DNA of 34,074 nt, from the NCBI GenBank assembly GCA_024695285.1, contig JAILIM010000045.1:1-34074 (forward strand), in the 5' to 3' direction. Shown in pieces: positions 6,820 to 15,129 of the stretch; the first letter of the stretch is position 1; each line of letters begins with the position of its first letter. Under the pieces are notes generated by a model that saw nothing but the letters and a program-made list of their open reading frames with translations, was not told the DNA's origin and ran no database searches. The position numbers and the translations under genes are program-made. Source of the DNA: Bacteroidales bacterium (GTDB taxonomy: Bacteria; Bacteroidota; Bacteroidia; Bacteroidales; UBA932).

Positions 6820-7806
6820 CTATGCCCTCCCGTATTTTTTCTGGTGGAACGCCCTGTTGATGAGCGGCACGAAGCAGTTCATGATCAGGATAGCGAACGA
6901 CATACCTTCAGGATAGGACCCGAAGTAACGTATCATCATTACTATGATACCGATGCCTATGCCGTAGACCACGCCGCCCCAGTTGCTCATAGGCGAAGTG
7001 ACGTAGTCCGTGGCCATGAAGCAGGCACCCAGTATCACGCCGCCGGTCATAATGTTGAAGTTCACGCCGGTGAAGTGGGCCGGGTCGATGCCGTGAAACA
7101 CTCCGGCGATAGCGGCGATGGTGAGCAGGATGCTGAGGGTAATCCAGGGCTTGACTACTCTGCGCACGAGCAGGTAGCCGAAGCCGAGCAGCAGCGCCAG
7201 CGCGGAAATCTCGCCGGCCGAGCCGCCGATGTCGCGGATCACCATGAGCATTGAGTCATAGCCGTTGGCATCGAGGACCTGCTGTATGGACTCGCCGGAC
7301 TTCAGTCCCTCCTTGATGAGGCCGAGGGGCGTTGCGCCCGACACGGCGTCGGGGTAGCTTATGAAGCCGTTGGGCATGGTCCAGTTGGTCATCTGCACCG
7401 GGAAGGAAATGAGCAGGAACACGCGGGCCGTGATGGCGGGATTGAACAGGTTCTGTCCGAGGCCGCCGAAGGACATCTTGGCGATGCCTATGGCTACCAG
7501 GGCGCCTATAACCACTATCCACCAGGGAGAGGTGGACGGCAGGTTCATCGCCAGCAGCAGGCCGGTCACAAGGGCCGAAGTGCCGCTGAACAGCTCCGGA
7601 CGCTTCATCAGGAAGCGTGCGATCAGGTATTCAATGCCCACGCAGCTGACTGCCGCCACGGCCAGCACCAGGATCTCTGACCAGCCGTAGAACAATATCG
7701 AGACTACGATCGCCGGCATCAGGGCTATGACCACGTCCATCATGATGGAGTTCGTGGAGGCCTTTGCGTGCAAATGCGGCGAGGGTGATACTAATACTTT
7801 GTCCAT
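6820..7806 (-). CDS. rnfD: Rnf complex subunit RnfD (left copy)
   Basis: The 328-residue polytopic membrane protein begins with the conserved VSPSPHLHA segment and has about nine to ten hydrophobic segments. The covalent FMN site SGAT is at residues 156-159 (DAVSGATPLGLIKEG), with T159 the acceptor. FGGLGQNLFNPA (113-124) and the C-terminal SYPEGMSFAILIMNCFVP are family hallmarks. It passes electrons within the membrane part of Rnf and is thought to be coupled to ion movement. The gene is 4 bases downstream of rnfC. Confidence 0.95.
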   Translation of the reverse strand: MDKVLVSPSPHLHAKASTNSIMMDVVIALMPAIVVSILFYGWSEILVLAVAAVSCVGIEYLIARFLMKRPELFSGTSALVTGLLLAMNLPSTSPWWIVVIGALVAIGIAKMSFGGLGQNLFNPAITARVFLLISFPVQMTNWTMPNGFISYPDAVSGATPLGLIKEGLKSGESIQQVLDANGYDSMLMVIRDIGGSAGEISALALLLGFGYLLVRRVVKPWITLSILLTIAAIAGVFHGIDPAHFTGVNFNIMTGGVILGACFMATDYVTSPMSNWGGVVYGIGIGIIVMMIRYFGSYPEGMSFAILIMNCFVPLINRAFHQKKYGRA

Positions 7807-7810
7807 AAAC

Positions 7811-9160
7811 TTACTTTTTGGCGTTACGGGCCCTTATGATGCCCATCACCTGGGCCTTGGCCATACGGATGTTGTCAAGGAGCGGGACACATGCGGGACA
7901 GCTGTACTGGCAGCAGCCGCATTCAATGCAGTCCTGGACGGCATTCTGCTCCAGGCCGGCGGTATCTCCGCACTGGTAGAGCTTCTTGAGCAGGAAGGGT
8001 TCGAGACCCATCGGGCAGGCGTCGGAGCAGCGTCCGCAGCGTATGCAGGGCGTCTCAGGCCTGCGGCGGGTGCTGTCGCCGAGATAGAGGATGGAAGAGG
8101 AGCCCTTGACGGTCGCGGCGTCGAAATTTGCCACCGCCTTGCCCATCATCGGACCTCCGCTGATAATCTTCACGGCGCCTTCCGGCACGCCACCGGCCTG
8201 CTCGGCAATCCACGACAGCGGCATGCCGATGCGGAAGAGGTAGTTGTGCATACTGCCAACGGGCAGGCAGTCACCGGTCACGGTCAGCACGTTGGTCACC
8301 AGAGGCTTGTTCTTCTGCACGGCCTCATAGACGGCAAGCGAGGTGGCGACGTTCTGCACCACGGCGCCCACGTCGATGGGCAGGCCGCCGGACTTCACCT
8401 GGCGGTGCATCACGGCGTCGATGAGCTGCTTCTCACCGCCCTGCGGATAGCGCTTCTTCAGCACTTCGACTCGGATACCGGGACAGGCCAGCCGCTTCAC
8501 GGAATCGCGCACGGCGGCGATGGCCTCGGGCTTGTTCTCTTCGATGCCGATCACGCAGGGGCAGCCTCCGAGCACCTTCTGCATGATGGCGGCTCCCACG
8601 ACGATCTCGTCGGTGCGCTCCAGCAGGATGCGGAAGTCGCTGGTCAGGAACGGCTCGCACTCGGCGCCGTTGAGGATCAGGCAGTCGGCCACCTTTCCAG
8701 GCGGCGGGTTCAGTTTCACGTGCGTGGGGAAGGTGGCGCCGCCAAGGCCGACCACACCGTTCATCTTGATGCGGTCGAGTATGAACTCACGGTCTTCCGG
8801 GATGGCGGTCACGAGCTCGGGCGAGAGGTCGATACCTTCGGCCCACTCGTCACCCTCGACGTCGATTTCCACGTGCATCACGTTGAAGCCGGCTAGGTCC
8901 TTGCGGGGGCCGACCGACTTGACTGTGCCGGAAACCGGAGAATGGACATAAGCGGAAATGAATCCGCCAGGCTCGGCGATAACCTGGCCGGCCTTGACCG
9001 AAGCCCCGGCCTCGACTATAGGCTTCGCTGGCGCTCCAAGATGCTGGGACATGGACACATACACCTTCTGAGGAAGGGGCAGCGTCTCGATCTTGCAGGC
9101 CCGTGCGACCTTGCTGTCGGCGGGATGTATGCCGCCGATGGAGAATGTCAGTTTAGCCAT
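7811..9160 (-). CDS. rnfC: Rnf complex subunit RnfC (left copy)
   Basis: The 449-residue peripheral subunit is the NADH/NAD+ site of the Rnf complex on the cytoplasmic face. Residues 138-149 (GLGGATFPTHVK) belong to the flavin and nucleotide-binding fold shared with NuoF. Two [4Fe-4S] motifs follow: C372-x2-C-x2-C-x3-C382 (CIRCGRCSDACP) and C411-x2-C-x2-C-x3-C421 (CIECGCCQYSCP). An N-terminal barrel-sandwich-like region with GGIHP is normal for Bacteroidota RnfC. The start codon overlaps the end of rnfB by 8 bases. Confidence 0.96.
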   Translation of the reverse strand: MAKLTFSIGGIHPADSKVARACKIETLPLPQKVYVSMSQHLGAPAKPIVEAGASVKAGQVIAEPGGFISAYVHSPVSGTVKSVGPRKDLAGFNVMHVEIDVEGDEWAEGIDLSPELVTAIPEDREFILDRIKMNGVVGLGGATFPTHVKLNPPPGKVADCLILNGAECEPFLTSDFRILLERTDEIVVGAAIMQKVLGGCPCVIGIEENKPEAIAAVRDSVKRLACPGIRVEVLKKRYPQGGEKQLIDAVMHRQVKSGGLPIDVGAVVQNVATSLAVYEAVQKNKPLVTNVLTVTGDCLPVGSMHNYLFRIGMPLSWIAEQAGGVPEGAVKIISGGPMMGKAVANFDAATVKGSSSILYLGDSTRRRPETPCIRCGRCSDACPMGLEPFLLKKLYQCGDTAGLEQNAVQDCIECGCCQYSCPACVPLLDNIRMAKAQVMGIIRARNAKK

Positions 9161-10082
9161 TGTTGTCCTCCTTCTTTTCCGCCGCTGCCGCAGCCTTAGC
9201 CGCCTCGGCGGCCCGGGCGTTGCGCTCGGCTATGCGTTTCTTGACGGCTTCCTTGTCCAGTTCCTTCGGGAAGTTCACGCCGTGGATGGCGCCGGTCGGG
9301 CACACGGCCTCGCACTCCCTGCAGAGCTTGCACTTTTCGGAATCTATGTACGCCACGTTGTCCTCAACGGTTATGGCGCCGTGCTGGCAGGTCTTGACAC
9401 AGAGGCCGCAGCCGATGCAGGCAGCGGAGCATGCCTTGCGGGCGGCGGGACCCTTGTCCTTGTTGACGCACGACACGTACTCGCGCATTCCGCGGGGGCC
9501 CTTCCTGCGCAGCTCTATGATGCGCTTGGGGCACGACGCGACACACTTGCCGCAGGCGGTGCACTTGCTTTCGTCCACCACGGGAAGGCCGGTCGCGGGA
9601 TCCATCGACAGGGCGCCGAACTGGCAGGCGGCAACGCAGTCGCCGCATCCCAGGCACCCGAAGGTGCATCCGGTGTCGCCGCTGTAGAGGGCGGCCTTGA
9701 CCTTGCAGGACGCCGTGCCGCCGTACTCGTTGGTCTTCGGCCTGTTGGCGCAGCTGCCGTTGCAGCGCACCACGGCAACCATCGGAGCAGCCTCCTGGAT
9801 TTCGCACCCGAGGATGGCGGCGACCTTCTTCATGGTCTCATTGCCTCCGACGGGACAATAATTCGCATCGAGATTACCGGCCTTCACGGCTGCATCGGCG
9901 AAAGCGCGGCAGCCCGCGAAGCCGCAGCCGCCGCAGTTGGCGCCCGGCAGGGTCTTCTCGATCTCGTCTATCCTGGGATCTTCCTCGACCCTGAATTTCC
10001 TCGCGACCCAGAAGAGCACGAGGGAAAGCAGGAGTCCGAGTACGGTCAGGATGACGATGGTCCAGATGATCGTATTACTCAT
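9153..10082 (-). CDS. rnfB: Rnf complex subunit RnfB, iron-sulfur protein (left copy)
   Basis: The 309-residue subunit takes electrons from ferredoxin. It has an N-terminal membrane helix (residues 5-27), then a 4Fe-4S domain (LPGANCGGCGFAGC, C50 onward, with C76 in CPVGG), then several ferredoxin-type clusters. The segment at 139-153 has cysteines at 139, 143, 146, 149 and 153. The extra one is C146, where the right copy and family members I recall have Leu or Phe. Further clusters are at about 174-184, 218-232 and 251-261. The tail from residue 274 is Ala/Lys/Glu-rich and low complexity. It overlaps rseC by 4 bases (ATGA). Confidence 0.96.
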   Translation of the reverse strand: MSNTIIWTIVILTVLGLLLSLVLFWVARKFRVEEDPRIDEIEKTLPGANCGGCGFAGCRAFADAAVKAGNLDANYCPVGGNETMKKVAAILGCEIQEAAPMVAVVRCNGSCANRPKTNEYGGTASCKVKAALYSGDTGCTFGCLGCGDCVAACQFGALSMDPATGLPVVDESKCTACGKCVASCPKRIIELRRKGPRGMREYVSCVNKDKGPAARKACSAACIGCGLCVKTCQHGAITVEDNVAYIDSEKCKLCRECEAVCPTGAIHGVNFPKELDKEAVKKRIAERNARAAEAAKAAAAAEKKEDNNG

Positions 10083-10486
10083 TTCAGGTAAAATGTATAT
10101 TCTTTACTTATCTTATTGCGGAACAGGAAGATAATGAGGTAGCACACGGCCACGGCGATTATGGCTCCGAGGCCTGACCAGAGTTCGCCCACCCCGATGC
10201 CGTTCAGCACCATCAGCGCCACGAAAAGCACCACCAGGGGCATTCCGTAGGCGATGAAGACGGCCTTGTAGCCCATGGCTTTCTTCAGCACCACCTCCAC
10301 TTCGTCGCCGACCTGGCGGGGATGCCAGGCGTCGGTGCGCACCTGCACCTGCTTCACCTTCTCCTCGCCCAGGCCGCAGACTCCTTTGGCGTGGCAGGAC
10401 GCACAGGCCGACTCGGCGATTATCTCTATCGTGGTAATCTCCGGGTCGATGGCAACGATACGCCCTTTGTGGGTGACGGCCTCCAT
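10079..10486 (-). CDS. rseC: RseC/MucC-family protein of the Rnf operon (left copy)
   Basis: The 135-residue protein has an N-terminal cytoplasmic domain with the cysteine cluster C28-x2-C31-x5-C37 (SACASCHAKGVC) and two membrane helices (about residues 72-92 and 100-121). RseC-family proteins are linked to SigmaE control and to SoxR reduction in other bacteria. In Bacteroidota one is routinely the first gene of the rnf operon, which suggests an accessory redox or assembly role. Its start shares one base with the dnaB stop. No DUF3108 gene lies between dnaB and rseC here, unlike in the right copy. Confidence 0.92.
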   Translation of the reverse strand: MEAVTHKGRIVAIDPEITTIEIIAESACASCHAKGVCGLGEEKVKQVQVRTDAWHPRQVGDEVEVVLKKAMGYKAVFIAYGMPLVVLFVALMVLNGIGVGELWSGLGAIIAVAVCYLIIFLFRNKISKEYTFYLK

Positions 10487-11988
10487 CAGAATTCAGGGTT
10501 GGGGCCGAATCCGCCGTAACCCGGCGCGCCCTCGAAGGGAACGTCGTCGTTCATACGGGAACTGACGGCGCGGGTCGCGAAAGCGTCGAGGGCCTCGTCC
10601 ATCTCCATGAAGCGAATCTGCTCGCTCTTGAATATCATGTCGATGTCCCTGGTCTCGCCGTTACGGTGCTTGGCAATGATGATCTGGGTCTTCTCCCTGT
10701 CCTCGATGTTGTCGCTGAGGCCGACATAGTCGGGACGGTGGATGAATATGACCATATCCGCATCCTGTTCGATGGATCCGGATTCACGCAGGTCGCTCAG
10801 GAGGGGCTTTCCGCTGCTGCCGGCACGTGTCACGGCCTGGCGGGACAGCTGGGAAAGCGCTATGATGGGGATATTGAGTTCCTTGGCAGTTGCCTTCAGG
10901 GTGCGGGAAATGGCCGCGACTTCCTGCTCGCGCATGGCCTTCAGTTCGGGCGGACCCTGCATAAGCTGCAGGTAGTCCACTACGATGAGGCGGACGCCCT
11001 TGTTCTTGACGAGGTTCTTGGCTTTGGTGCGGAACTCCATGATCTGCATGCCGGGCGTGTCGTCGATGTAGAACGGAGCCTTGGAGAGGTTGCGGAGCTT
11101 GAACTCCAGCTGCTCCCACTCGTGCGGCTCCAGCTTGATGCTGCCCTTGATCTTGTCGGCACTGAGGCCTGACTCGCTGGTCATCAGACGCTTGACCAGC
11201 TGCTTGGACGACATTTCCAGCGAGAACACCGCCACGGGCATGTGGTGGTCGACGGCGGCGTTGCGCGCAAGGTTGAGAGCGAACGCAGTCTTACCCACGG
11301 ACGGACGGGCGGCGAGGATGATGAGGTCGGAGCGCTGCCAGCCGTTCGTGATGCGGTCTATGCTCACGAATCCGGACGGCACGCCGCTCAGGCCCTCGGA
11401 GTTCTGCTGCTCCTGGATGTCGCCCATGGCGTCGTTGATGATGCTGCCGATGTCCTGGACTTCCTTGCGGACGTTGCTCTGGATGGCGTCATAGACCTTG
11501 GTCTGGGCCTTGTCGATCAGGTCGTCGACATTGACGGACTCGTCGTAGGCGTCGCGCAGGATGTCGTAGGAGGCAGTAATCAGGTCGCGCTGGATGGTCT
11601 TCTGCTTGAGTATCTTGACGTAATACTCCATGTGGGCGGCGGAGCCCACCTTCTCGGACAGGCCGGCAAGCACTGCAGGGCCGCCGACGGTATCCAGGTC
11701 GCCTTTCTCCTTGAGGCGGTTGCTGACCGTGATGATGTCGATGGAGGTGTGGTCCAGCACGAGGGAGGTCATGGCCTCGAATATCATCCTGTGCTTCTGG
11801 TCGTAGAAGCAGGATGCGGTCAGCTCCTCCATGGCCTGGTCCACGCAGGAAGGCTCGAGGAGCATGGCTCCGAGCACGGCTTCCTCGACGTCAAGAGCCT
11901 GAGGGGGTTTGTTGCCCATCTCAAGCCCTATAGTGTCAAGATTCGCCTGTGGGGCTCTCTTGCGCGTCCTGGAAGTCGTCTCAGCCAT
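10486..11988 (-). CDS. dnaB: Replicative DNA helicase DnaB (left copy)
   Basis: The 500-residue hexameric 5'-3' helicase of the replication fork. The N-terminal helical domain (about 27-130, PPQALDVEEAVLGAMLLEP) and the RecA-like domain are complete. Walker A ARPSVGKTA is at 227-235, Walker B LIVVDYLQLM at about 331-340, and the arginine-finger region LSDLRESGSIEQDAD follows. No intein is present. The C-terminus carries MNDDVPF followed by a short glycine-rich extension. It is a second complete copy, alongside 24733, clearly diverged in the linker and N-terminal region. It shares one base with both neighbours, so translation is probably coupled through the zinc-ribbon gene, dnaB and rseC. Confidence 0.96.
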   Translation of the reverse strand: MAETTSRTRKRAPQANLDTIGLEMGNKPPQALDVEEAVLGAMLLEPSCVDQAMEELTASCFYDQKHRMIFEAMTSLVLDHTSIDIITVSNRLKEKGDLDTVGGPAVLAGLSEKVGSAAHMEYYVKILKQKTIQRDLITASYDILRDAYDESVNVDDLIDKAQTKVYDAIQSNVRKEVQDIGSIINDAMGDIQEQQNSEGLSGVPSGFVSIDRITNGWQRSDLIILAARPSVGKTAFALNLARNAAVDHHMPVAVFSLEMSSKQLVKRLMTSESGLSADKIKGSIKLEPHEWEQLEFKLRNLSKAPFYIDDTPGMQIMEFRTKAKNLVKNKGVRLIVVDYLQLMQGPPELKAMREQEVAAISRTLKATAKELNIPIIALSQLSRQAVTRAGSSGKPLLSDLRESGSIEQDADMVIFIHRPDYVGLSDNIEDREKTQIIIAKHRNGETRDIDMIFKSEQIRFMEMDEALDAFATRAVSSRMNDDVPFEGAPGYGGFGPNPEF

Positions 11989-12812
11989 TATTCAGCTGCC
12001 TCAGGGGATGCGACGATGATGCGGCCGCAGTGCTCGCAAATGACGAGCTTCTTGCCGGAAGCAACGTCAATGAGGCGCTGGGGTGTGATGGTGTTGAAGC
12101 ATCCTCCGCAGGAGTCGCCGTTGAAGACGGTCACTACCGCGAGATGGTTGTGGACGCTGGCACGGATGCGGTTGTAGGCGCTGAGGGTGCGCTCGTCGAG
12201 CTTGGCGGCGAGGTCGTCGCGGGTCTTGACAAGCACCTTCTCTTCCTTGGCGGTGGATTCGACGATGCGGGCGAGCTCTTCCCTCTTGGCTTCGAGGTCG
12301 ATGTCGAGGACGCCGAGCTTGTCGTTGACTCGCTCGATGGTCGCCTTGTTCTCGGCGATGGCGTCGCGGGACTCCCCTATCTTCTTCTCGTCGATCTTGC
12401 GGAGGATTCCGAGGTTCTCAAGTTCCTTGTTGATGGAGTCGAATTCACGGCTGTTGGAGATCTTCTCCAGCTGCTGGCGGTATTTCTCGATCTCCGCGTC
12501 GAGACCGACGATGTCGTCGTTCATGGCGGCGATGTTGTCGTTGTACTGGGAGATGATGCGCTCCAGGTCGGCGATGCGGGTGTTGCACGCCTCTACGTCG
12601 GACTCGAGGGCGGCGACTTCAGCAGGGAGTTCGCCACGGAGCTGGACGAGCTTCTCGATGGCGTTGTCGGCGTTCTGGAGGTCGTAGAGAATCTTAAGTT
12701 TTTCCTCGGTATTGGACTCGGAGTCTGCGAAAGTCTTCTGCAGGGAGACAAAAGTCTCGCGCTCGTCGATCGGAGTGGCGATCTTCTTGGTTTTCTTTGT
12801 AGTGGTTGCCAT
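11988..12812 (-). CDS. Coiled-coil protein with C4 zinc ribbon (left copy)
   Basis: The 274-residue protein is dominated by a long antiparallel coiled coil (about residues 35-205), with a C-terminal zinc ribbon. Its cysteines are C235 and C238 (CGGC) and C259 and C262 (CEHC). This matches the C4-type zinc-ribbon family (zf-RING_7, PF02591), a conserved bacterial group of poorly defined role that has been connected with nucleic acid binding and regulation. The four cysteines fall at exactly the same residue numbers in the right copy. The gene has its own promoter box at 12841-12848 and abuts dnaB. The constant pairing with dnaB in both copies suggests a link to replication, which is inference. 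Confidence 0.9.
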   Translation of the reverse strand: MATTTKKTKKIATPIDERETFVSLQKTFADSESNTEEKLKILYDLQNADNAIEKLVQLRGELPAEVAALESDVEACNTRIADLERIISQYNDNIAAMNDDIVGLDAEIEKYRQQLEKISNSREFDSINKELENLGILRKIDEKKIGESRDAIAENKATIERVNDKLGVLDIDLEAKREELARIVESTAKEEKVLVKTRDDLAAKLDERTLSAYNRIRASVHNHLAVVTVFNGDSCGGCFNTITPQRLIDVASGKKLVICEHCGRIIVASPEAAE

Positions 12813-12840
12813 ATATTATATTATCTGTTTTCGGGAACGA

Positions 12841-12848
12841 CAAAGGTA
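12841..12848 (-). promoter_or_regulatory. Promoter -7 box for zinc ribbon-dnaB-rnf (left copy)
   Basis: TACCTTTG on the minus strand matches TAnnTTTG and lies 28 bases upstream of the zinc-ribbon ATG, in the only sizeable gap (49 bases) of the left module. The right copy has the identical octamer at the same place relative to the genes. No clear TTTG is seen at -33. Confidence 0.55.
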
Positions 12849-12861
12849 GGAATTATTTTTC

Positions 12862-13179
12862 TTATATGGAATTCTTGATTTCCATAAGTTGCGCACGTAT
12901 CGTCTTTAATGAGTCGATTGCCTTGACGGAGTTGCTCACGGACGCTTTTTCTCCCGTGATCTTGCGCACCGCGCCGTCCAGGGTAAGGCCCTTGTCCTTG
13001 ACCAGGAAGTGCAGCTGCTTGAGCGTCTCGATGTCGGAGGCGTCGTACTGGCGGTTGCCCTTGGCAGTGCGCCGGGGCTTGATCAGCTGGGGGTAGGAGT
13101 TAGTCCAGAAACGCACGAGGGACACTGATTCCCCGATTGCTTCGGCTGCTTCGCCGATTGAGTAAAATAGCTTTTCCAT
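12862..13179 (-). CDS. MerR-family transcriptional regulator (left copy)
   Basis: The 105-residue product is a short MerR-type protein with an N-terminal winged helix-turn-helix (KLFYSIGEAAEAIGESVSLVRFW) and a short coiled-coil dimerisation helix. It has no C-terminal ligand domain and no metal-binding cysteines. The start at 13179 is set by MEKLFYSIGEAA. A longer reading to 13218 overlaps the upstream peptidase gene. The wing (KPRRTAKGNRQYDASDIE) is typical. It begins 4 bases after the second M23 gene ends. MerR-type genes beside alaS and M23 genes are common in Bacteroidota. The target is unknown; autoregulation or control of the downstream TACCTTTG promoter is possible. Confidence 0.9.
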   Translation of the reverse strand: MEKLFYSIGEAAEAIGESVSLVRFWTNSYPQLIKPRRTAKGNRQYDASDIETLKQLHFLVKDKGLTLDGAVRKITGEKASVSNSVKAIDSLKTIRAQLMEIKNSI

Positions 13180-13183
13180 ATCG

Positions 13184-14137
13184 TTAATCCATTGTTTGCT
13201 TGGTGTGCTGTGCCACAAAGACCATGTTCGAATACTCTTCCGGGCTCACGGAAGCGAATATGAAGTTCAGCGGGTCCATCAGCAGGGAGTCGCGCCATAC
13301 CTCGTAATGAAGGTGCGGGGCGTAGGAATTTCCGGACATTCCGGCGGTGCCTATGACGCTTCCCTTGCGCACGTTCTGGCCCGGGCCCACCCTTATGTCC
13401 TGCAGGTGCGCATAGCGGGTGCGGTAGCCGCCTTTGTGCTTGATGGTCACGGTGTTGCCATCGCCCTTGCGGGATTGCTGTACGCTGCCGACCACCCCGT
13501 CCCCGGCGGCCCTGACCGGTGTGCCGCGGGCCACTATGAAATCCACGCCGTTGTGCTGGGCGCTGGTCGTGTAGAACGGGTTTATCTTGGTGCCGGTGCC
13601 AGCGCCGGTCTGGGTGTAGCTTATGCTATCCAGAGGCAGGGCCATGGGCGGCATCACGAAGCCGTCGGCCTTCAGCGCCCCGACTATCTTCCGGAAGAGG
13701 CTGTCCACCTCCGCCGCCTCAGCCATCAGCCTGTCAGCCTTGCCGGCGGTATAGAAAACCAGCTTGGAATCGGGAATGGAGTCGCTGCCGAAGAATATGC
13801 CCAGCGTGGACATCGGATCGTCCGCGGGCGGCTCAGAATGGAAGATGTCCTTGTAGATGATGTCGTCCTTGCGGGAGAGGCGTTCCAGGTCGGCGCCTAA
13901 CTCGTTGAGCTTTGGAGGCAGGGACGGGTACATCTCCTCGTAGAGGGCTATCTGCTCCTTGAGACGTTTCTCCTCGTCGGTGCTGTACACCAGGGCGAAG
14001 ATGACGTAGCCGACCACGGTCAGGGATACTACTGTCAGCACGAACTTCACGGCCCTCCACACGGCCCGGGAGATGCCCCGTCCGGCCTTGCGGATAACGA
14101 GATTCCGCTGGTCCTGAGTATTTTTATTTCCTTCCAT
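13184..14137 (-). CDS. Membrane-anchored M23 metallopeptidase, second of pair (left copy)
   Basis: The 317-residue protein has a cytoplasmic start, one membrane helix (about residues 30-51), a short coiled coil (55-95) and a C-terminal LytM domain. The zinc ligands are H195 and D199 (HNGVD), with H243 (YAHL) and the HLH motif at 275-277. The domain should hydrolyse peptidoglycan cross-links in the periplasm. All catalytic residues are present, so it is probably active. It overlaps the first M23 gene by 14 bases. The C-terminus (VAQHTKQTMD) resembles that of its right-hand counterpart (MTAGQSMD), which supports one-to-one pairing of the copies. Confidence 0.92.
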   Translation of the reverse strand: MEGNKNTQDQRNLVIRKAGRGISRAVWRAVKFVLTVVSLTVVGYVIFALVYSTDEEKRLKEQIALYEEMYPSLPPKLNELGADLERLSRKDDIIYKDIFHSEPPADDPMSTLGIFFGSDSIPDSKLVFYTAGKADRLMAEAAEVDSLFRKIVGALKADGFVMPPMALPLDSISYTQTGAGTGTKINPFYTTSAQHNGVDFIVARGTPVRAAGDGVVGSVQQSRKGDGNTVTIKHKGGYRTRYAHLQDIRVGPGQNVRKGSVIGTAGMSGNSYAPHLHYEVWRDSLLMDPLNFIFASVSPEEYSNMVFVAQHTKQTMD

Positions 14138-15116
14138 TCGTGCCTTGCCGTTTCTGCCTCCGGCCCATTGCCGCCGTCGAAGGGCGGCTGCCGGTGCTGT
14201 TTTCCAGTTTGCGCTTGCCTATCATGGCGCGGTATTCGTCCACGGGCATATCCATATCCATGAAACTCATGGGGTTGACGGCGTTGCCCCTGTATATCAC
14301 TTCATAGTGGAGGTGCGGGCCGGTCGACTTGCCGGACTTGCCCACTTCCCCTATCTTGTCGCCTCGCTTGAGCGACTGCCCCACACCCACGTCGATGGTA
14401 TTGAGGTGCGCATAGCGCGTCTTGTAGCCGAAGCCATGGTCTATGACCACTTCGTTGCCGTAGCCGCTGTACTTGAAGTCAACCTTCTCGACCAAGCCGT
14501 CGCCCGTGGCATAGACTGGATTGCCTATCTTGGTGGCGAAATCCTGGCCGGTGTGGCGGGCGGAGCCGCCATAGACCGGGTCGCTGCGCACGCCGAAGGG
14601 GCTAGACAGGTGGTAGGTCCCCTTCTTCGGCAGCAGCGGCGGCACGGCGGGTATGCAGCTGACCATGTCGCCTGCCTTCTTCGCCACGAGCGCCACCTCC
14701 CCTAGGCCCGACATGCGGAGGTCGATGCGCCGCTGAATAGCGTCCATGCGGTAATCCAGGGCCTGGATATCGTTCAGCGCGGTGTCCCGCCGGGCCGTGT
14801 CGGCAAGGGCGTCGAGGCCGAAAATCGAACGGTAGACATCGTTGTCGCGGGCCTCGATGCCGGCGAGCGTGTTCTCGTACACGTCCAGTTTGTGGCGCAC
14901 CACACCCATCTCCGCCTGCCACCGGTCAACCTTTCGCTTCAGCAGCACCGTTTTAGGAAGGTCGTTCCCGAGCGCTACGAACCACAGCCAGTAGAACGCT
15001 GCCACCACGGCCACCGCGCCCGCCGCGATAACCACGGTCAAGAGCACGCTGCGCCAGCCGGTCAGCTGCTGTTCCTCATAGCTGAGGGTCTCTGGATTAT
15101 ATTCAAACCGCCGCAT
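14124..15116 (-). CDS. Membrane-anchored M23 metallopeptidase, first of pair (left copy)
   Basis: The 330-residue protein has a single membrane helix (about residues 22-47), a coiled-coil stalk (55-95, ending DNDVYRSIFG) and a C-terminal LytM domain. The ligands are H188 and D192 (HTGQD), H237 (YAHL) and HLH at 268-270. It is predicted to act on peptidoglycan at the periplasmic face, and all catalytic residues are present. A basic tail of about 30 residues (MGRRQKRQGTNGRK end) follows the domain and is absent in the right copy. The start lies only 10 bases after the MATE stop codon, with a possible promoter box in between. Confidence 0.92.
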   Translation of the reverse strand: MRRFEYNPETLSYEEQQLTGWRSVLLTVVIAAGAVAVVAAFYWLWFVALGNDLPKTVLLKRKVDRWQAEMGVVRHKLDVYENTLAGIEARDNDVYRSIFGLDALADTARRDTALNDIQALDYRMDAIQRRIDLRMSGLGEVALVAKKAGDMVSCIPAVPPLLPKKGTYHLSSPFGVRSDPVYGGSARHTGQDFATKIGNPVYATGDGLVEKVDFKYSGYGNEVVIDHGFGYKTRYAHLNTIDVGVGQSLKRGDKIGEVGKSGKSTGPHLHYEVIYRGNAVNPMSFMDMDMPVDEYRAMIGKRKLENSTGSRPSTAAMGRRQKRQGTNGRK

Positions 15117-15121
15117 TTGGA

Positions 15122-15129
15122 CAAAGTTA
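15122..15129 (-). promoter_or_regulatory. Possible promoter box overlapping the MATE stop codon
   Basis: TAACTTTG on the minus strand fits TAnnTTTG. Its TAA is the stop codon of the MATE gene, and only 5 bases separate it from the M23 ATG. Such a promoter would give an almost leaderless mRNA, and no -33 TTTG is seen. The right copy also has its box very close to the ATG (10 bases), so this may be a real remnant. Confidence 0.3.

Noticed and set aside
4892..6916. A 674-codon open frame antisense to ispF, rnfA, rnfE and rnfG
   Set aside because: It runs across four well-supported genes on the other strand and its composition is that of a shadow frame (His, Arg, Gln-rich start). No promoter or recognisable domain.
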